DNA of 64,000 nt from Chloroflexota bacterium (GTDB lineage Bacteria; Chloroflexota; Anaerolineae; Aggregatilineales; Phototrophicaceae): assembly GCA_026707225.1 (NCBI GenBank), contig JAPOXG010000112.1, forward strand, positions 1-64,000. The letters are read 5' to 3'. Every line of letters begins with the position of its first letter. Position 1 is the first letter of the stretch. Made by a program: the position numbers and the translations under genes. Positions 56,519 through 64,000 of this stretch are shown piece after piece. The notes below the pieces were generated by a model. It was not told where the DNA came from, did no database searches, and was given only the letters and a program-made list of their open reading frames with translations.

Positions 56519-58387
56519 ATGCGCGTAATCGGGACCGCCGGGCATGTAGACCACGGCAAATCAACGCTGGTTGAAGCGCTGAGCGGCATCAATCCGGATC
56601 GGCTCGCCGAAGAGCAAAACCGCCAAATGACCATCGACTTGGGTTTTGCCTGGCTTGATCTGCCTGACGGCGAAACCATTGGCATTGTCGATGTTCCCGG
56701 TCATCGAGACTTCATCGAAAATATGCTCGCTGGCGTCGGCGGAATTGACGCCGCCCTGCTCATCATCGCGGCGGACGAAGGCATCATGCCGCAGACGCGC
56801 GAGCATCTCGCCATCCTCGAGCTGCTGGATATTCGCAACATCATCATCGTCCTCAGCAAAATCGACTTGATCGATGACCCGGAATGGATTGAACTGGTCG
56901 AGCTCGAGATCGACGAGCTGCTGGCGCAGAGGGGATTGCGCGCCCTGCCTCTCGTCGCCGTTTCCGCGCAAACCGGCGCCGGACTGGATCAACTCGTTGA
57001 GACGCTGCAGCGCGTCCTGATAAAACTTCCGGAGCGCGTCAATTATCATCAGCCGCGCTTGCCAATTGACCGCGTCTTCGTCGTCAGCGGCTTCGGCGCC
57101 GTCGTCACCGGCACCCTATCCAGCGGGGCGCTCGCTATCGGCGACGGCGTTGAACTGCAACCGTCTGGAGCAGCTGGACGCATCCGCGGGCTGCAGAGCT
57201 ACCGGCGCGATGTAGCCGTCGCCTCGCCGGGCAGCCGCGTTGCCGTCAACATCGCCGGCGTCAAAAGCGGCGAGATTCAGCGGGGCGATGTCTTGACCTA
57301 TCCTCGCCAGCTTCAGCCCACTCTGCTTGCCGATGCTCACTTTACTCAGCTCAACGATATCGAGCGTCCGCTGGCGCATAATGCCGAAGTAAAGATCTTC
57401 TGCGGCGCCGCCGAGTCGGTCGCCCGTGTGCGCCTGCTCGAATCTGATGCGATGGCGCCAGGATCCGCTGGCTGGCTGCAGATTCGCCTGCCTGAGCCGA
57501 TGCCCCTGTCGCGCGGCGACCGCTTTATTCTGCGCTATCCGTCGCCGGCCGAAACCATCGGCGGCGGCGTCATCGTCAACGCCCATCCTGGCCGCCGTCT
57601 GAAACGATTTCAGCCGGAAATCATCAAGCAGATGGAATTGGCTTTGAGCGGCACGCCAGGTGAGCGACTGGCGCTGGCTGCCAAAGGCGACGAGCCACAA
57701 ACACGGAGCGAGCTGCAAAAGCGGCTGGGCTACAGCGACGACGAACTGTCAACTGCGCTCGCCGAAGCCTTGAATGGCGGCCTCATTAGACAGCTTGACG
57801 CGCAAGGCTATTGGGCGGCTGAATCCTGGCAGCGTCTCAGCCGGGCAATTGAAACGGAACTCAGCGCTTTTCATCAGGTCAATCCCCTTCGGCTGGGCAT
57901 GCCGCGGCCGACGCTTCAGAGCCGGTTGAACACCAAGTTGGGCTTGCTAGATGCGATTGTTGAAAACGAAGAAGGGCTGACAATCGAATCCGGCTTTGTT
58001 CGTCTGCGCGAGCACTCCATCCGCTTCTCCGACGAACAGAGCCAGGCCGTCAAGCGCGTGATGAAGGCGCTCGAAGCGGAACCTTTTTCGCCACCGGGCA
58101 TCGCCGAACTCAATCGATTGGCGGGCGAGGAAGTGGTGCGCGCCTTAAGCGATCTGCGGCGCATCGTCAGCGTCAACGACAATATCGCCTTCGCCGCCGA
58201 CAGTTACGATCGGCTCGTTGCCGAAGTGAGAAGGCATATCACTGAATGCGAAGAGATCGACGCCAAGACGCTGCGCGACAAGTTTGGCAGCTCGCGCAAA
58301 TACGCTATCGCCGTGCTGGATCACCTCGACTCCTTAGGCATTACCCAGCGCGTCGGCGATGTGCGCAAAGGGGGCCGTAATCTCTAA
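56519..58387 (+). CDS. selB: Selenocysteine-specific elongation factor
   Basis: 622 aa from ATG 56519. The G domain has [20 protein letters not shown] and LSKIDLID (G4 as SKID); EF-Tu-like domains 2 and 3 follow (about 175-340), then winged-helix repeats (about 375-620) that bind the SECIS RNA. It delivers Sec-tRNA to in-frame UGA codons. The length is normal for bacterial SelB. selA, selD and tRNA-Sec are not in the window. The gene implies that the organism makes selenoproteins. Confidence 0.93.
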   Translation: MRVIGTAGHVDHGKSTLVEALSGINPDRLAEEQNRQMTIDLGFAWLDLPDGETIGIVDVPGHRDFIENMLAGVGGIDAALLIIAADEGIMPQTREHLAILELLDIRNIIIVLSKIDLIDDPEWIELVELEIDELLAQRGLRALPLVAVSAQTGAGLDQLVETLQRVLIKLPERVNYHQPRLPIDRVFVVSGFGAVVTGTLSSGALAIGDGVELQPSGAAGRIRGLQSYRRDVAVASPGSRVAVNIAGVKSGEIQRGDVLTYPRQLQPTLLADAHFTQLNDIERPLAHNAEVKIFCGAAESVARVRLLESDAMAPGSAGWLQIRLPEPMPLSRGDRFILRYPSPAETIGGGVIVNAHPGRRLKRFQPEIIKQMELALSGTPGERLALAAKGDEPQTRSELQKRLGYSDDELSTALAEALNGGLIRQLDAQGYWAAESWQRLSRAIETELSAFHQVNPLRLGMPRPTLQSRLNTKLGLLDAIVENEEGLTIESGFVRLREHSIRFSDEQSQAVKRVMKALEAEPFSPPGIAELNRLAGEEVVRALSDLRRIVSVNDNIAFAADSYDRLVAEVRRHITECEEIDAKTLRDKFGSSRKYAIAVLDHLDSLGITQRVGDVRKGGRNL

Positions 58388-58401
58388 GGGCGCTCGGACG
58401 G

Positions 58402-59586
58402 CTAGGACAAAAGCGCCGGCAGGAAACCGCCGACGAAAGCGTCGCCCAAACCAATGGTTGTTGCCTTCGCCTGTTCGACTTCCGCCACCGGCACACAGTA
58501 GAGATCGCCGCCGCCCATCGAATTGATCGCCATGGCGAACTCTGTGTTTTCACTGCTCGGCGCCCGATTCTCGATTTCGCGGTAATTCGCCACGGTGAAG
58601 CCGTCGCCGTATCGAAACCGCGTCGTCGCCATGGTGACGCCTGCTTTCAAGGCGCCGGCAAACTCACTCGCGCCTGCACCATGGGCAAGCGCCCAATGCT
58701 CCGTGTGCAAGACAATGGCGGCGGCGGGAATAATCCGATGCAGTTCGTCAAGCGCGGTCCGCACTTGCGCCGCGTCGCTTAGTTCGATCCGCCGCTTCAG
58801 ATGTTCTTGCAGCTCATCTTCGTTCATGCTGTAGACGCTGACTCTGCGGCCTAGCGTACGATAAAGCTCTTGCCGAAATCGGGGATCGAAATAGCCCCCG
58901 TCCTCGAGGAAAACCTTGGCGCCGCCCGGCAGCTTGGCCAACATGAGCGACACCGTCGCCAAGCGTTCCGCCAATAGCCGCTGGTCTTGCATCGCGTTGA
59001 AGCCGGATATCAACAGCACCTCGGCGCCAGCGATCAGGTCAGCGAAGTCCGGCGCGAGCCTCATCGCGATCCGGTCGGCGTTGCAGTGGAAGATGAGCCG
59101 GTTGGACCGGCGCGCGCGAATGTCGATCTCGCCGGCGCATATCCGGTCGCCTGCCCCATATTGCACAATCAGATGCGGATAGACGCTGTCGCTCGAATTG
59201 CTGCACACATACGGGCTGTCGGACGGAATCAGGCGGCGAACATGGTCGTTCTGCGTGATCAGATGCAGCGCGGACCGCTGCCCGAGCTTCCGCATGGCGA
59301 TGGCGGCGCGGACTGAAGTGCCGCCGAGCGTGATATTCTTTTCGAAGCGCGCGGCGAATCGCTCTATGAGCGCCGAGTCGAGAACGAAGCGCTCCCCGCC
59401 TTCAGCCCTTCGCATGAAGCCAAGAATTGAAACCAGCAGGTCGCGCTCTGACTGAATCTGGCAGCGCGTTTGCAATTCGCCTGGGCGGATCTGGTAGAGT
59501 ATGACAAGATCTTCAAGAACCGCGCGACTCCATAAGATCTCATAATCGACGTTGTTGCAGAAACCGAGCGCGATCTTTTCGCTCAT
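58402..59586 (-). CDS. ADP-dependent phosphofructokinase/glucokinase-family sugar kinase
   Basis: 394 aa ribokinase-fold protein. It matches the ADP_PFK_GK family (PF04587): an N-terminal block FCNNVDYEI, GGTSVRAAIAMRKLG, LISGFNAMQ, VYSMNEDEL and the C-terminal catalytic GLGDAFVGG with the base Asp. Family enzymes phosphorylate glucose or fructose 6-phosphate with ADP; they are typical of euryarchaea and rarer in bacteria. Here it is downstream of a class II ketose-bisphosphate aldolase and an ABC sugar importer, which suggests a ketohexose-phosphate substrate. ADP use is inferred from family only. Confidence 0.78.
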   Translation of the reverse strand: MSEKIALGFCNNVDYEILWSRAVLEDLVILYQIRPGELQTRCQIQSERDLLVSILGFMRRAEGGERFVLDSALIERFAARFEKNITLGGTSVRAAIAMRKLGQRSALHLITQNDHVRRLIPSDSPYVCSNSSDSVYPHLIVQYGAGDRICAGEIDIRARRSNRLIFHCNADRIAMRLAPDFADLIAGAEVLLISGFNAMQDQRLLAERLATVSLMLAKLPGGAKVFLEDGGYFDPRFRQELYRTLGRRVSVYSMNEDELQEHLKRRIELSDAAQVRTALDELHRIIPAAAIVLHTEHWALAHGAGASEFAGALKAGVTMATTRFRYGDGFTVANYREIENRAPSSENTEFAMAINSMGGGDLYCVPVAEVEQAKATTIGLGDAFVGGFLPALLS

Positions 59587-59600
59587 AGCAAGTGGGATTC

Positions 59601-59675
59601 TGTAGGGGCGAGACTTGTCTCTCCCGTCTTGGCGATACGATACTTTTTCGGGCGAGTCACCGCCTCGCCCCTACA
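59601..59675. repeat. REP-like element with 12-bp inverted ends (copies 2 and 3)
   Basis: TGTAGGGGCGAG (59601-59612) and CTCGCCCCTACA (59664-59675) are perfect inverted ends of a 75-bp segment between the aldolase and kinase genes. The right part (59649-59675) matches 22053-22079. It can fold as an RNA hairpin and might attenuate transcription into the kinase gene. Confidence 0.7.
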
Positions 59676-59682
59676 ATCGTAG

Positions 59683-60543
59683 TCAATAGAGCTCCGCTTT
59701 GCCCGTCGTGCTGAACAGGTCGAATTTCTGGCGGCAGACGACTTTCATCGCCTCAATGCAGGGCGGATATATGCTGCTCGGTTCGCGCAATATCGGATTC
59801 TGCAAAACCTCGCGCGCTCTCTGATAAAAGGCGTTCTTCATATCGGCGGAAATATTAATCTTGCAAATACCAAGCGCAACCGCCTGCGCAATTTCCGCGT
59901 CCGGATTGCCAGAACCACCGTGCAGCACGAGCGGAATCGAAACCTTGGCGCTGATATCTCGAAGCAGATCCAGCCTTATTTCCGGCTTCATGTCCTTCGG
60001 GTACAAGCCATGCGAAGTGCCGATCGCGACCGCCAGCGTATCAACATCAGTCGCGTCAACGAACATCTTCACCTCGTCGGGATCGACAAAAATGACCTCG
60101 TCAGCGCCCGCTTCCGCCTCTTCATCAAGCTCGCCAATCGTGCCCAATTCGCCCTCGACCGACACATTCACCGCGTGCGCTAGCGCCGTGATCTCCTGGC
60201 AGGCGGCGATATTTTCTTCCAGCGGCAGCATCGATTTGTCGATCATCACCGACGTGAAGCCGGCGCGAATGGCGCCCATCACTTGCTCCAGCGACGAGCC
60301 ATGATCAAGGTGGATCACCACCGGTATCGTCGCCTCATGCGCCAGCTCGAGCGCCATCCTGACGAATGCCGTCCCCACAAAAGCCAACTCGTCGGGATGA
60401 ATGGCGATGATGACCGGCGCGCGCGCTTCCTCCGCCGCCTCTATCGCGCCGCTAAGCAGCATGTTGCTGCTGATGTTGTAAGCCGGCACGGCAAACTGGT
60501 TCGCGCGGGCAACGGCCAGCAGGTCTTTCATATTGATTAACAT
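59683..60543 (-). CDS. Class II ketose-bisphosphate aldolase
   Basis: 286 aa zinc-dependent aldolase of the fructose/tagatose-bisphosphate group. Zinc and catalytic residues are visible: VIHLDHGSS with Asp and the first His, VEGELGTIGELDEE, AIGTSHGLY with the second His and VLHGGSG with the third. The short length matches the GatY/KbaY and FBA-IIB types. Substrate cannot be fixed; the operon with a sugar ABC importer and a kinase fits cleavage of a ketose 1,6-bisphosphate. It starts 49 nt after the permease stop. Confidence 0.88.
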   Translation of the reverse strand: MLINMKDLLAVARANQFAVPAYNISSNMLLSGAIEAAEEARAPVIIAIHPDELAFVGTAFVRMALELAHEATIPVVIHLDHGSSLEQVMGAIRAGFTSVMIDKSMLPLEENIAACQEITALAHAVNVSVEGELGTIGELDEEAEAGADEVIFVDPDEVKMFVDATDVDTLAVAIGTSHGLYPKDMKPEIRLDLLRDISAKVSIPLVLHGGSGNPDAEIAQAVALGICKINISADMKNAFYQRAREVLQNPILREPSSIYPPCIEAMKVVCRQKFDLFSTTGKAELY

Positions 60544-60592
60544 AATGGCTTCTTCATCTCGTGGTGGTCGGACAGGTCTCGCGGCGCCTAGT

Positions 60593-61435
60593 TTACCCTT
60601 TTACCGACCCGGCGGACATACCGGCGATGAAATAACGCTGAAACAAGAGGAAGAGTATCAAAACCGGCAGCGAGCCAAGCACGCTCAAAGCCAGCATCTG
60701 ATTCCATTCAAAGGAATGCTGCCCCATCAGCAAGTGGATGCCAATCGGAACGGTGCGCATGTCGTTGGTTCGCGTCAAGGTCAGCGCGAAGAGGAACTCA
60801 TTCCAAGCCAGCATGAAGGTATAGACACCGACCGCCACAATCCCGGGCAGCGATATCGGCACCAAAATGCGCCAAAGCGTCACAAAGCTGCCGCCGCCGT
60901 CGATCATGACCGCCTCGTCCAAATCGCGCGGCAAGGTATTGAAATAACCGGTCATCATGATGATGGCGTATGAGAGCGTGAACACCATATAGGTTAAGAC
61001 CAGCGCGGTATAAGAGTTGTAAATCCCCAGCCAGACGATCAGACCGAAATAAGGGATCATCAGCGTGATCGGCGGCACCGATTGCACGCCGATGATGATC
61101 AAATTCAAGACTTTCTTGAAGCGAAAGTCGTAGCGGCTGAAGCTGTATCCCGCCAATATGCTGGTGACTACCGTGCAAATGGTCACCAGAATCGCGACCA
61201 GATAACTGTTGAAGAAAAAGCGCAATTGCCCCGGATCGCCCAGCACCGCCAGGTAAGCGTCAAATGAAAAAGAGTAATCAATAAGCGCGGGCGGGTAAGC
61301 AAATATCTCCAGATTCGACTTGAAAGACGAAGAAACCATCCATACCACTGGCAAGCCCGCGAAGCACGCGCCGAGGATTAGCGCAATCCAAAGGAGCGCT
61401 TTTCTGAATAGAATCTGTCTGCGACTACCAATCAT
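60593..61435 (-). CDS. ABC sugar transporter permease (MalG type)
   Basis: 280 aa with six hydrophobic segments. The cytoplasmic EAA loop is visible as LPRDLDEAVMIDGGGSFVTL followed by WRILVPISLPGIV, in the carbohydrate CUT1 form. It pairs with the MalF-type permease 40 nt upstream. No ATPase gene is in the block, so a shared MsmK-like ATPase elsewhere is likely. Confidence 0.92.
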   Translation of the reverse strand: MIGSRRQILFRKALLWIALILGACFAGLPVVWMVSSSFKSNLEIFAYPPALIDYSFSFDAYLAVLGDPGQLRFFFNSYLVAILVTICTVVTSILAGYSFSRYDFRFKKVLNLIIIGVQSVPPITLMIPYFGLIVWLGIYNSYTALVLTYMVFTLSYAIIMMTGYFNTLPRDLDEAVMIDGGGSFVTLWRILVPISLPGIVAVGVYTFMLAWNEFLFALTLTRTNDMRTVPIGIHLLMGQHSFEWNQMLALSVLGSLPVLILFLLFQRYFIAGMSAGSVKG

Positions 61436-61475
61436 ACCCGTTTCGAATTCCTCGAATCGCGCTGCCGTCGGGTGG

Positions 61476-62408
61476 TTACTCGTCCGTCATTCTTTGACTG
61501 CGCACGTAGAAGATCGCCACAAAGGTGCAGATTGCCAAGATCACCATTGCAATCGTAGACGCGATTGAATACTCATGCGAGCTAAACGCCGCTTTGTAAG
61601 TATAAGTGCTTAAGACCTCGGTGGAGCGCAATGGGCCGCCGCCCGTTGTCATCCATATCAAAGTGAATTGATGAATTGTCCAGATGAAATCCAGCAGCGC
61701 AAGACTGATGATGATCGGTCGCAGCTGCGGCAAAGTAATATGCCGAAACAGCTGCCAGGCGTTGCCGCCATCGACCCGACCCGATTCATACAGGTCATCG
61801 GGAATGCCCTGCAAGCCAGCTAAGAAACTGACCATATAAAAGGGATAACCTGACCAGATATTGATGAAGGTCACCGCGTTCAGCGCCAATTTTCGATCCG
61901 AAAGCCACTCATTCAACTCTGGGATAATCCCCAACTCGAGCAGCATAAAATTGACAACGCCGTGCGGGTTCAGCAGCAGACGCCACAAAATGGCGATGAT
62001 CGACGCGGTAAAGACCCAAGGCAGAATGTAGATGACGCGGAACACCGCCTTGACATTGGCGCTGAGCAGGCGCGAGTTCAGTAGCAGCGCGAATGACAAG
62101 CCGATGATGAAATGCACCACAACGCTGACAATCGAGAAATACAGCGTATTGCTGAGCGCGCCCCTAAATTTCCGGTTCGTCAAGACCTCTTCGTAATTCT
62201 CAAGCCCGACGAAAACCGGCGGATTGGGATTGACGATAACATTATCGACCAGGGAATAGAGGAATACCGTTCCGATTGGAATAACCGTCAATGCCGCGAG
62301 CAAGAGCAGCGTCGGCGATAGATAGCCATAAGGCAACAGTTTGCGTTTCTTCTGCTCCCAGCCGATATTCGCGGGTTCAGAGATGTCGCGCTGCGCGGCT
62401 ATGCTCAT
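61476..62408 (-). CDS. ABC sugar transporter permease (MalF type)
   Basis: 310 aa with six hydrophobic segments after a basic N-terminus. The EAA loop reads GIPDDLYESGRVDGGNAWQL then FRHITLPQLRPII, the usual CUT1 form (EAA becomes YES). It is between the binding protein and the second permease. Confidence 0.92.
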   Translation of the reverse strand: MSIAAQRDISEPANIGWEQKKRKLLPYGYLSPTLLLLAALTVIPIGTVFLYSLVDNVIVNPNPPVFVGLENYEEVLTNRKFRGALSNTLYFSIVSVVVHFIIGLSFALLLNSRLLSANVKAVFRVIYILPWVFTASIIAILWRLLLNPHGVVNFMLLELGIIPELNEWLSDRKLALNAVTFINIWSGYPFYMVSFLAGLQGIPDDLYESGRVDGGNAWQLFRHITLPQLRPIIISLALLDFIWTIHQFTLIWMTTGGGPLRSTEVLSTYTYKAAFSSHEYSIASTIAMVILAICTFVAIFYVRSQRMTDE

Positions 62409-62492
62409 GCCTTCTCCAGTTGAACCGAGGCAGCCAGTGGAAATCCCTGGCCGCCTCAGCGTTACATAGTGCGGAAGTCCGCGTTTGGGGAG

Positions 62493-63734
62493 CTACTCGA
62501 AGATCGCTTCCCACTCTTCTTGCGCGATTTCCAGGAACTCTTCCAGTTCGATTTCGCCTTCCAGATAGAATTGGAATGGCTCGTCGAATTGACGCATCAG
62601 TTCTTCCGCGGCGGGCAATCCGGTGAACTCATTCGCCAGATAACCTTCTTGGAAGATCTCGAAGGCGGTCATAAAGAGCTGATCCGTCTGGATGAAGTCC
62701 GGCGTCGCGTTGACATTGCCGGGAAAGGCGTTGGCAATCGACGTCAGCTTCGTGTTGCCTTCGACGCTGACCAAGTATTCGATCAGCTTCCAAGCTTCGG
62801 CTTTGTGCTCGGTATTGGCGCCGATGCCGATGCCCCAGGAGGCGTAAGGCAAACCGCGCGGACCATCGTAGCCTTCAGCCGCCGGCAGCGGCGTGATATC
62901 GAAGTTCAGATCCGGATTGCGCTCGCGAATCAGCGTGAAGTGCGCCAGCGTGTTGATGATCATGGCGACGCGCTCGTTCACGAATTCTTCGACCTTTTCG
63001 TTCTCCTTCATGGCGAAGGCGCCAGGCGCGACCACGCCGGCATCGTGCAGGCTCTTGATGTAAGCCATCGTTTCGGCCAGCTGCTCGTTGCCGGCCAGGT
63101 TGGGTTGCCCCATGTCATCGAGCATGCTGCCGCCGGTTGCCCAGAGCCAGGACATGGTGTCGTTCTGGATGCCGTTGGGCTGCTCCAGCGAAAGCGGCTG
63201 CGCCCAGCCATACACGTTGTTGTCGGGGTCGGTCAATGCCTCGGCCGCGGCGGCGAATTCGGCGCGCGTCGACGGCGGATCGATGCCAGCGGCGCCCAGC
63301 ATGTCAAGATTGACGAAGACCGGGTAAATGAAGTTGGCGATGGGGATCATGTAGGTCTCGCCAGCCAGTTGAATTTGCGCCGCCAACTCGCTGTCATCGT
63401 ACATTGCGTCGGCCATGGCTTGCGTCAGACTATGCAGCGCGCCTTGCTTCCAAAGCACATTGACCCAAGCGCCATCCAAGCCGACCACGTCAGCCATCGT
63501 GCCAGTCGCCGCGCTCGCGATGATCTGGTCCTTCGTGGTCAGATAGGGTCCGCTGATCGTCTCCACCCGAATGCCCGGGTTGGCCGCTTCAAAGTCGTCC
63601 AAGATCGCGCGGAAAGAACCCTCCGGTAATTCCGGCTCCCACCATTGCTGGAATTCCAGCACAACATCCTGCGCCATGCTGATGCCGCTTAGCAGCAGCA
63701 GCACAACCATCAAACCAAGCGCATACTTCTTCAT
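62493..63734 (-). CDS. ABC transporter extracellular sugar-binding protein
   Basis: 413 aa family 1 solute-binding protein. The signal peptide MKKYALGLMVVLLLLSGISM ends near AQD and has no lipobox Cys, which is unusual for a single-membrane bacterium, where such proteins are mostly lipoproteins. The mature part begins VVLEFQQWWEPELPEG, with the binding-protein features FEAANPGIRVETI and AWKLIEYLVSVEGNTK. It is the first gene of the sugar operon; AAGGAG lies 9 nt upstream of ATG 63734. Confidence 0.92.
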   Translation of the reverse strand: MKKYALGLMVVLLLLSGISMAQDVVLEFQQWWEPELPEGSFRAILDDFEAANPGIRVETISGPYLTTKDQIIASAATGTMADVVGLDGAWVNVLWKQGALHSLTQAMADAMYDDSELAAQIQLAGETYMIPIANFIYPVFVNLDMLGAAGIDPPSTRAEFAAAAEALTDPDNNVYGWAQPLSLEQPNGIQNDTMSWLWATGGSMLDDMGQPNLAGNEQLAETMAYIKSLHDAGVVAPGAFAMKENEKVEEFVNERVAMIINTLAHFTLIRERNPDLNFDITPLPAAEGYDGPRGLPYASWGIGIGANTEHKAEAWKLIEYLVSVEGNTKLTSIANAFPGNVNATPDFIQTDQLFMTAFEIFQEGYLANEFTGLPAAEELMRQFDEPFQFYLEGEIELEEFLEIAQEEWEAIFE

Positions 63735-64000
63735 TTTCGAATTCTCCTTACATTCTCAATTGGTTGCAATCGAATTCACGCGAGGCTGCCCGTCTACGGA
63801 ATTCGCCAGTCCACCTCGCATGAGACGCCCGATATTCTCGCATAAATCCCCTTTCGCCAAATAGCCAGTCTTATGTTGCGGCAACCGATTCCTGGCGAGC
63901 GCCAGCCAAAGCCGCCACGAACCTCGCACCTGTCAAGCGCGCGGTCGAAGCTGCCGAAACATCATGGAATACAGCACTGAAACTTGATGCCGTGAACAAG
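63735..64000. other. Right-edge region upstream of the sugar operon
   Basis: 266 bp. A minus-strand frame is open from the right edge to a TAA at 63873-63871 (43 codons) and could be the C-terminus of another gene of the same operon, but the sequence is not recognisable. A plus-strand frame is open over the same stretch too. No strong promoter for the sugar operon can be read; TTGGCG-17-GAATAT on the minus strand is weak. Confidence 0.3.

Noticed and set aside
62469..63629. 386-codon plus-strand ORF
   Set aside because: Antisense of the sugar-binding protein gene, whose signal peptide and SD identify the real strand.

Overview
The window looks like a piece of bacterial chromosome, about 57-58% GC, densely packed with core metabolic genes. 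There is no prophage, insertion sequence or CRISPR array. The protein style suggests a member of the Chloroflexota: an NADH dehydrogenase block with fused NuoCD and Ala/Pro-rich tails, a class A beta-lactamase-like wall protein, a BTAD regulator, and a DUF5989/carbamoyltransferase block. That assignment is inference from family resemblance, not from a marker gene. Clear sigma-A type promoters (TTGACA-17-TATACT style) can be read in front of several transcription units.

Layout. 1-9.3 kb: a membrane-anchored repeat protein cut by the left edge, a large 7TM/GAF/coiled-coil kinase-like protein, a Nudix hydrolase, a wall serine hydrolase, a STAS protein, an Mrp-type ATPase and a small membrane coiled-coil protein with 33-bp repeats. 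9.3-13.3 kb: a four-gene respiratory complex I operon (IscX-like, nuoB, nuoCD, nuoI). 13.3-18.6 kb: divergent thrB/thrC, a SAM-riboswitch-controlled Cys/Met PLP enzyme and a MurA-like enzyme. 18.6-29.9 kb: one branched-chain amino-acid operon, ilvE-ilvB-ilvN-ilvC-leuA-leuC-leuD-cimA-leuB. It is preceded by a leader peptide rich in Ile/Leu/Val codons and by an attenuator terminator. 30-32.7 kb: argG-argH. 32.8-36.4 kb: a conserved hypothetical, a GT4 glycosyltransferase, a CelD-like acetyltransferase and a rhodanese.

36.5-43.9 kb: an alpha/beta-hydrolase fused to an acyl-CoA ligase, a Lon N-domain protein, and a compact block of an SGNH protein, an SxtJ-like small membrane protein, a carbamoyltransferase, DUF5989 and another membrane protein. 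43.9-52 kb: gyrB, tRNA-Arg(UCU), a BTAD regulator with a P-loop-less ATPase domain, a FadD-type ligase, a hotdog thioesterase and a secreted double DsbA-like protein. 52-55 kb: hisH-hisA-hisF-hisI-hisE preceded by a leader peptide with three adjacent His codons and an attenuator. 55.2-58.4 kb: a coiled-coil protein and SelB. 58.4-63.7 kb: a sugar operon with a binding protein, two permeases, a class II aldolase and an ADP-dependent-type sugar kinase.

The strongest non-ORF signals are three termination-based amino-acid sensors in one window. Two are ribosome-mediated attenuators (ilv and his), each with promoter, SD, leader peptide, antiterminator arm and terminator visible. The third is a SAM-I riboswitch with its own terminator. 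Other signals are a shared basic C-terminal tail on NuoB and NuoI, kinase-like and ATPase-like proteins that have lost catalytic residues, and the carbamoyltransferase/SGNH/small-membrane-protein block.
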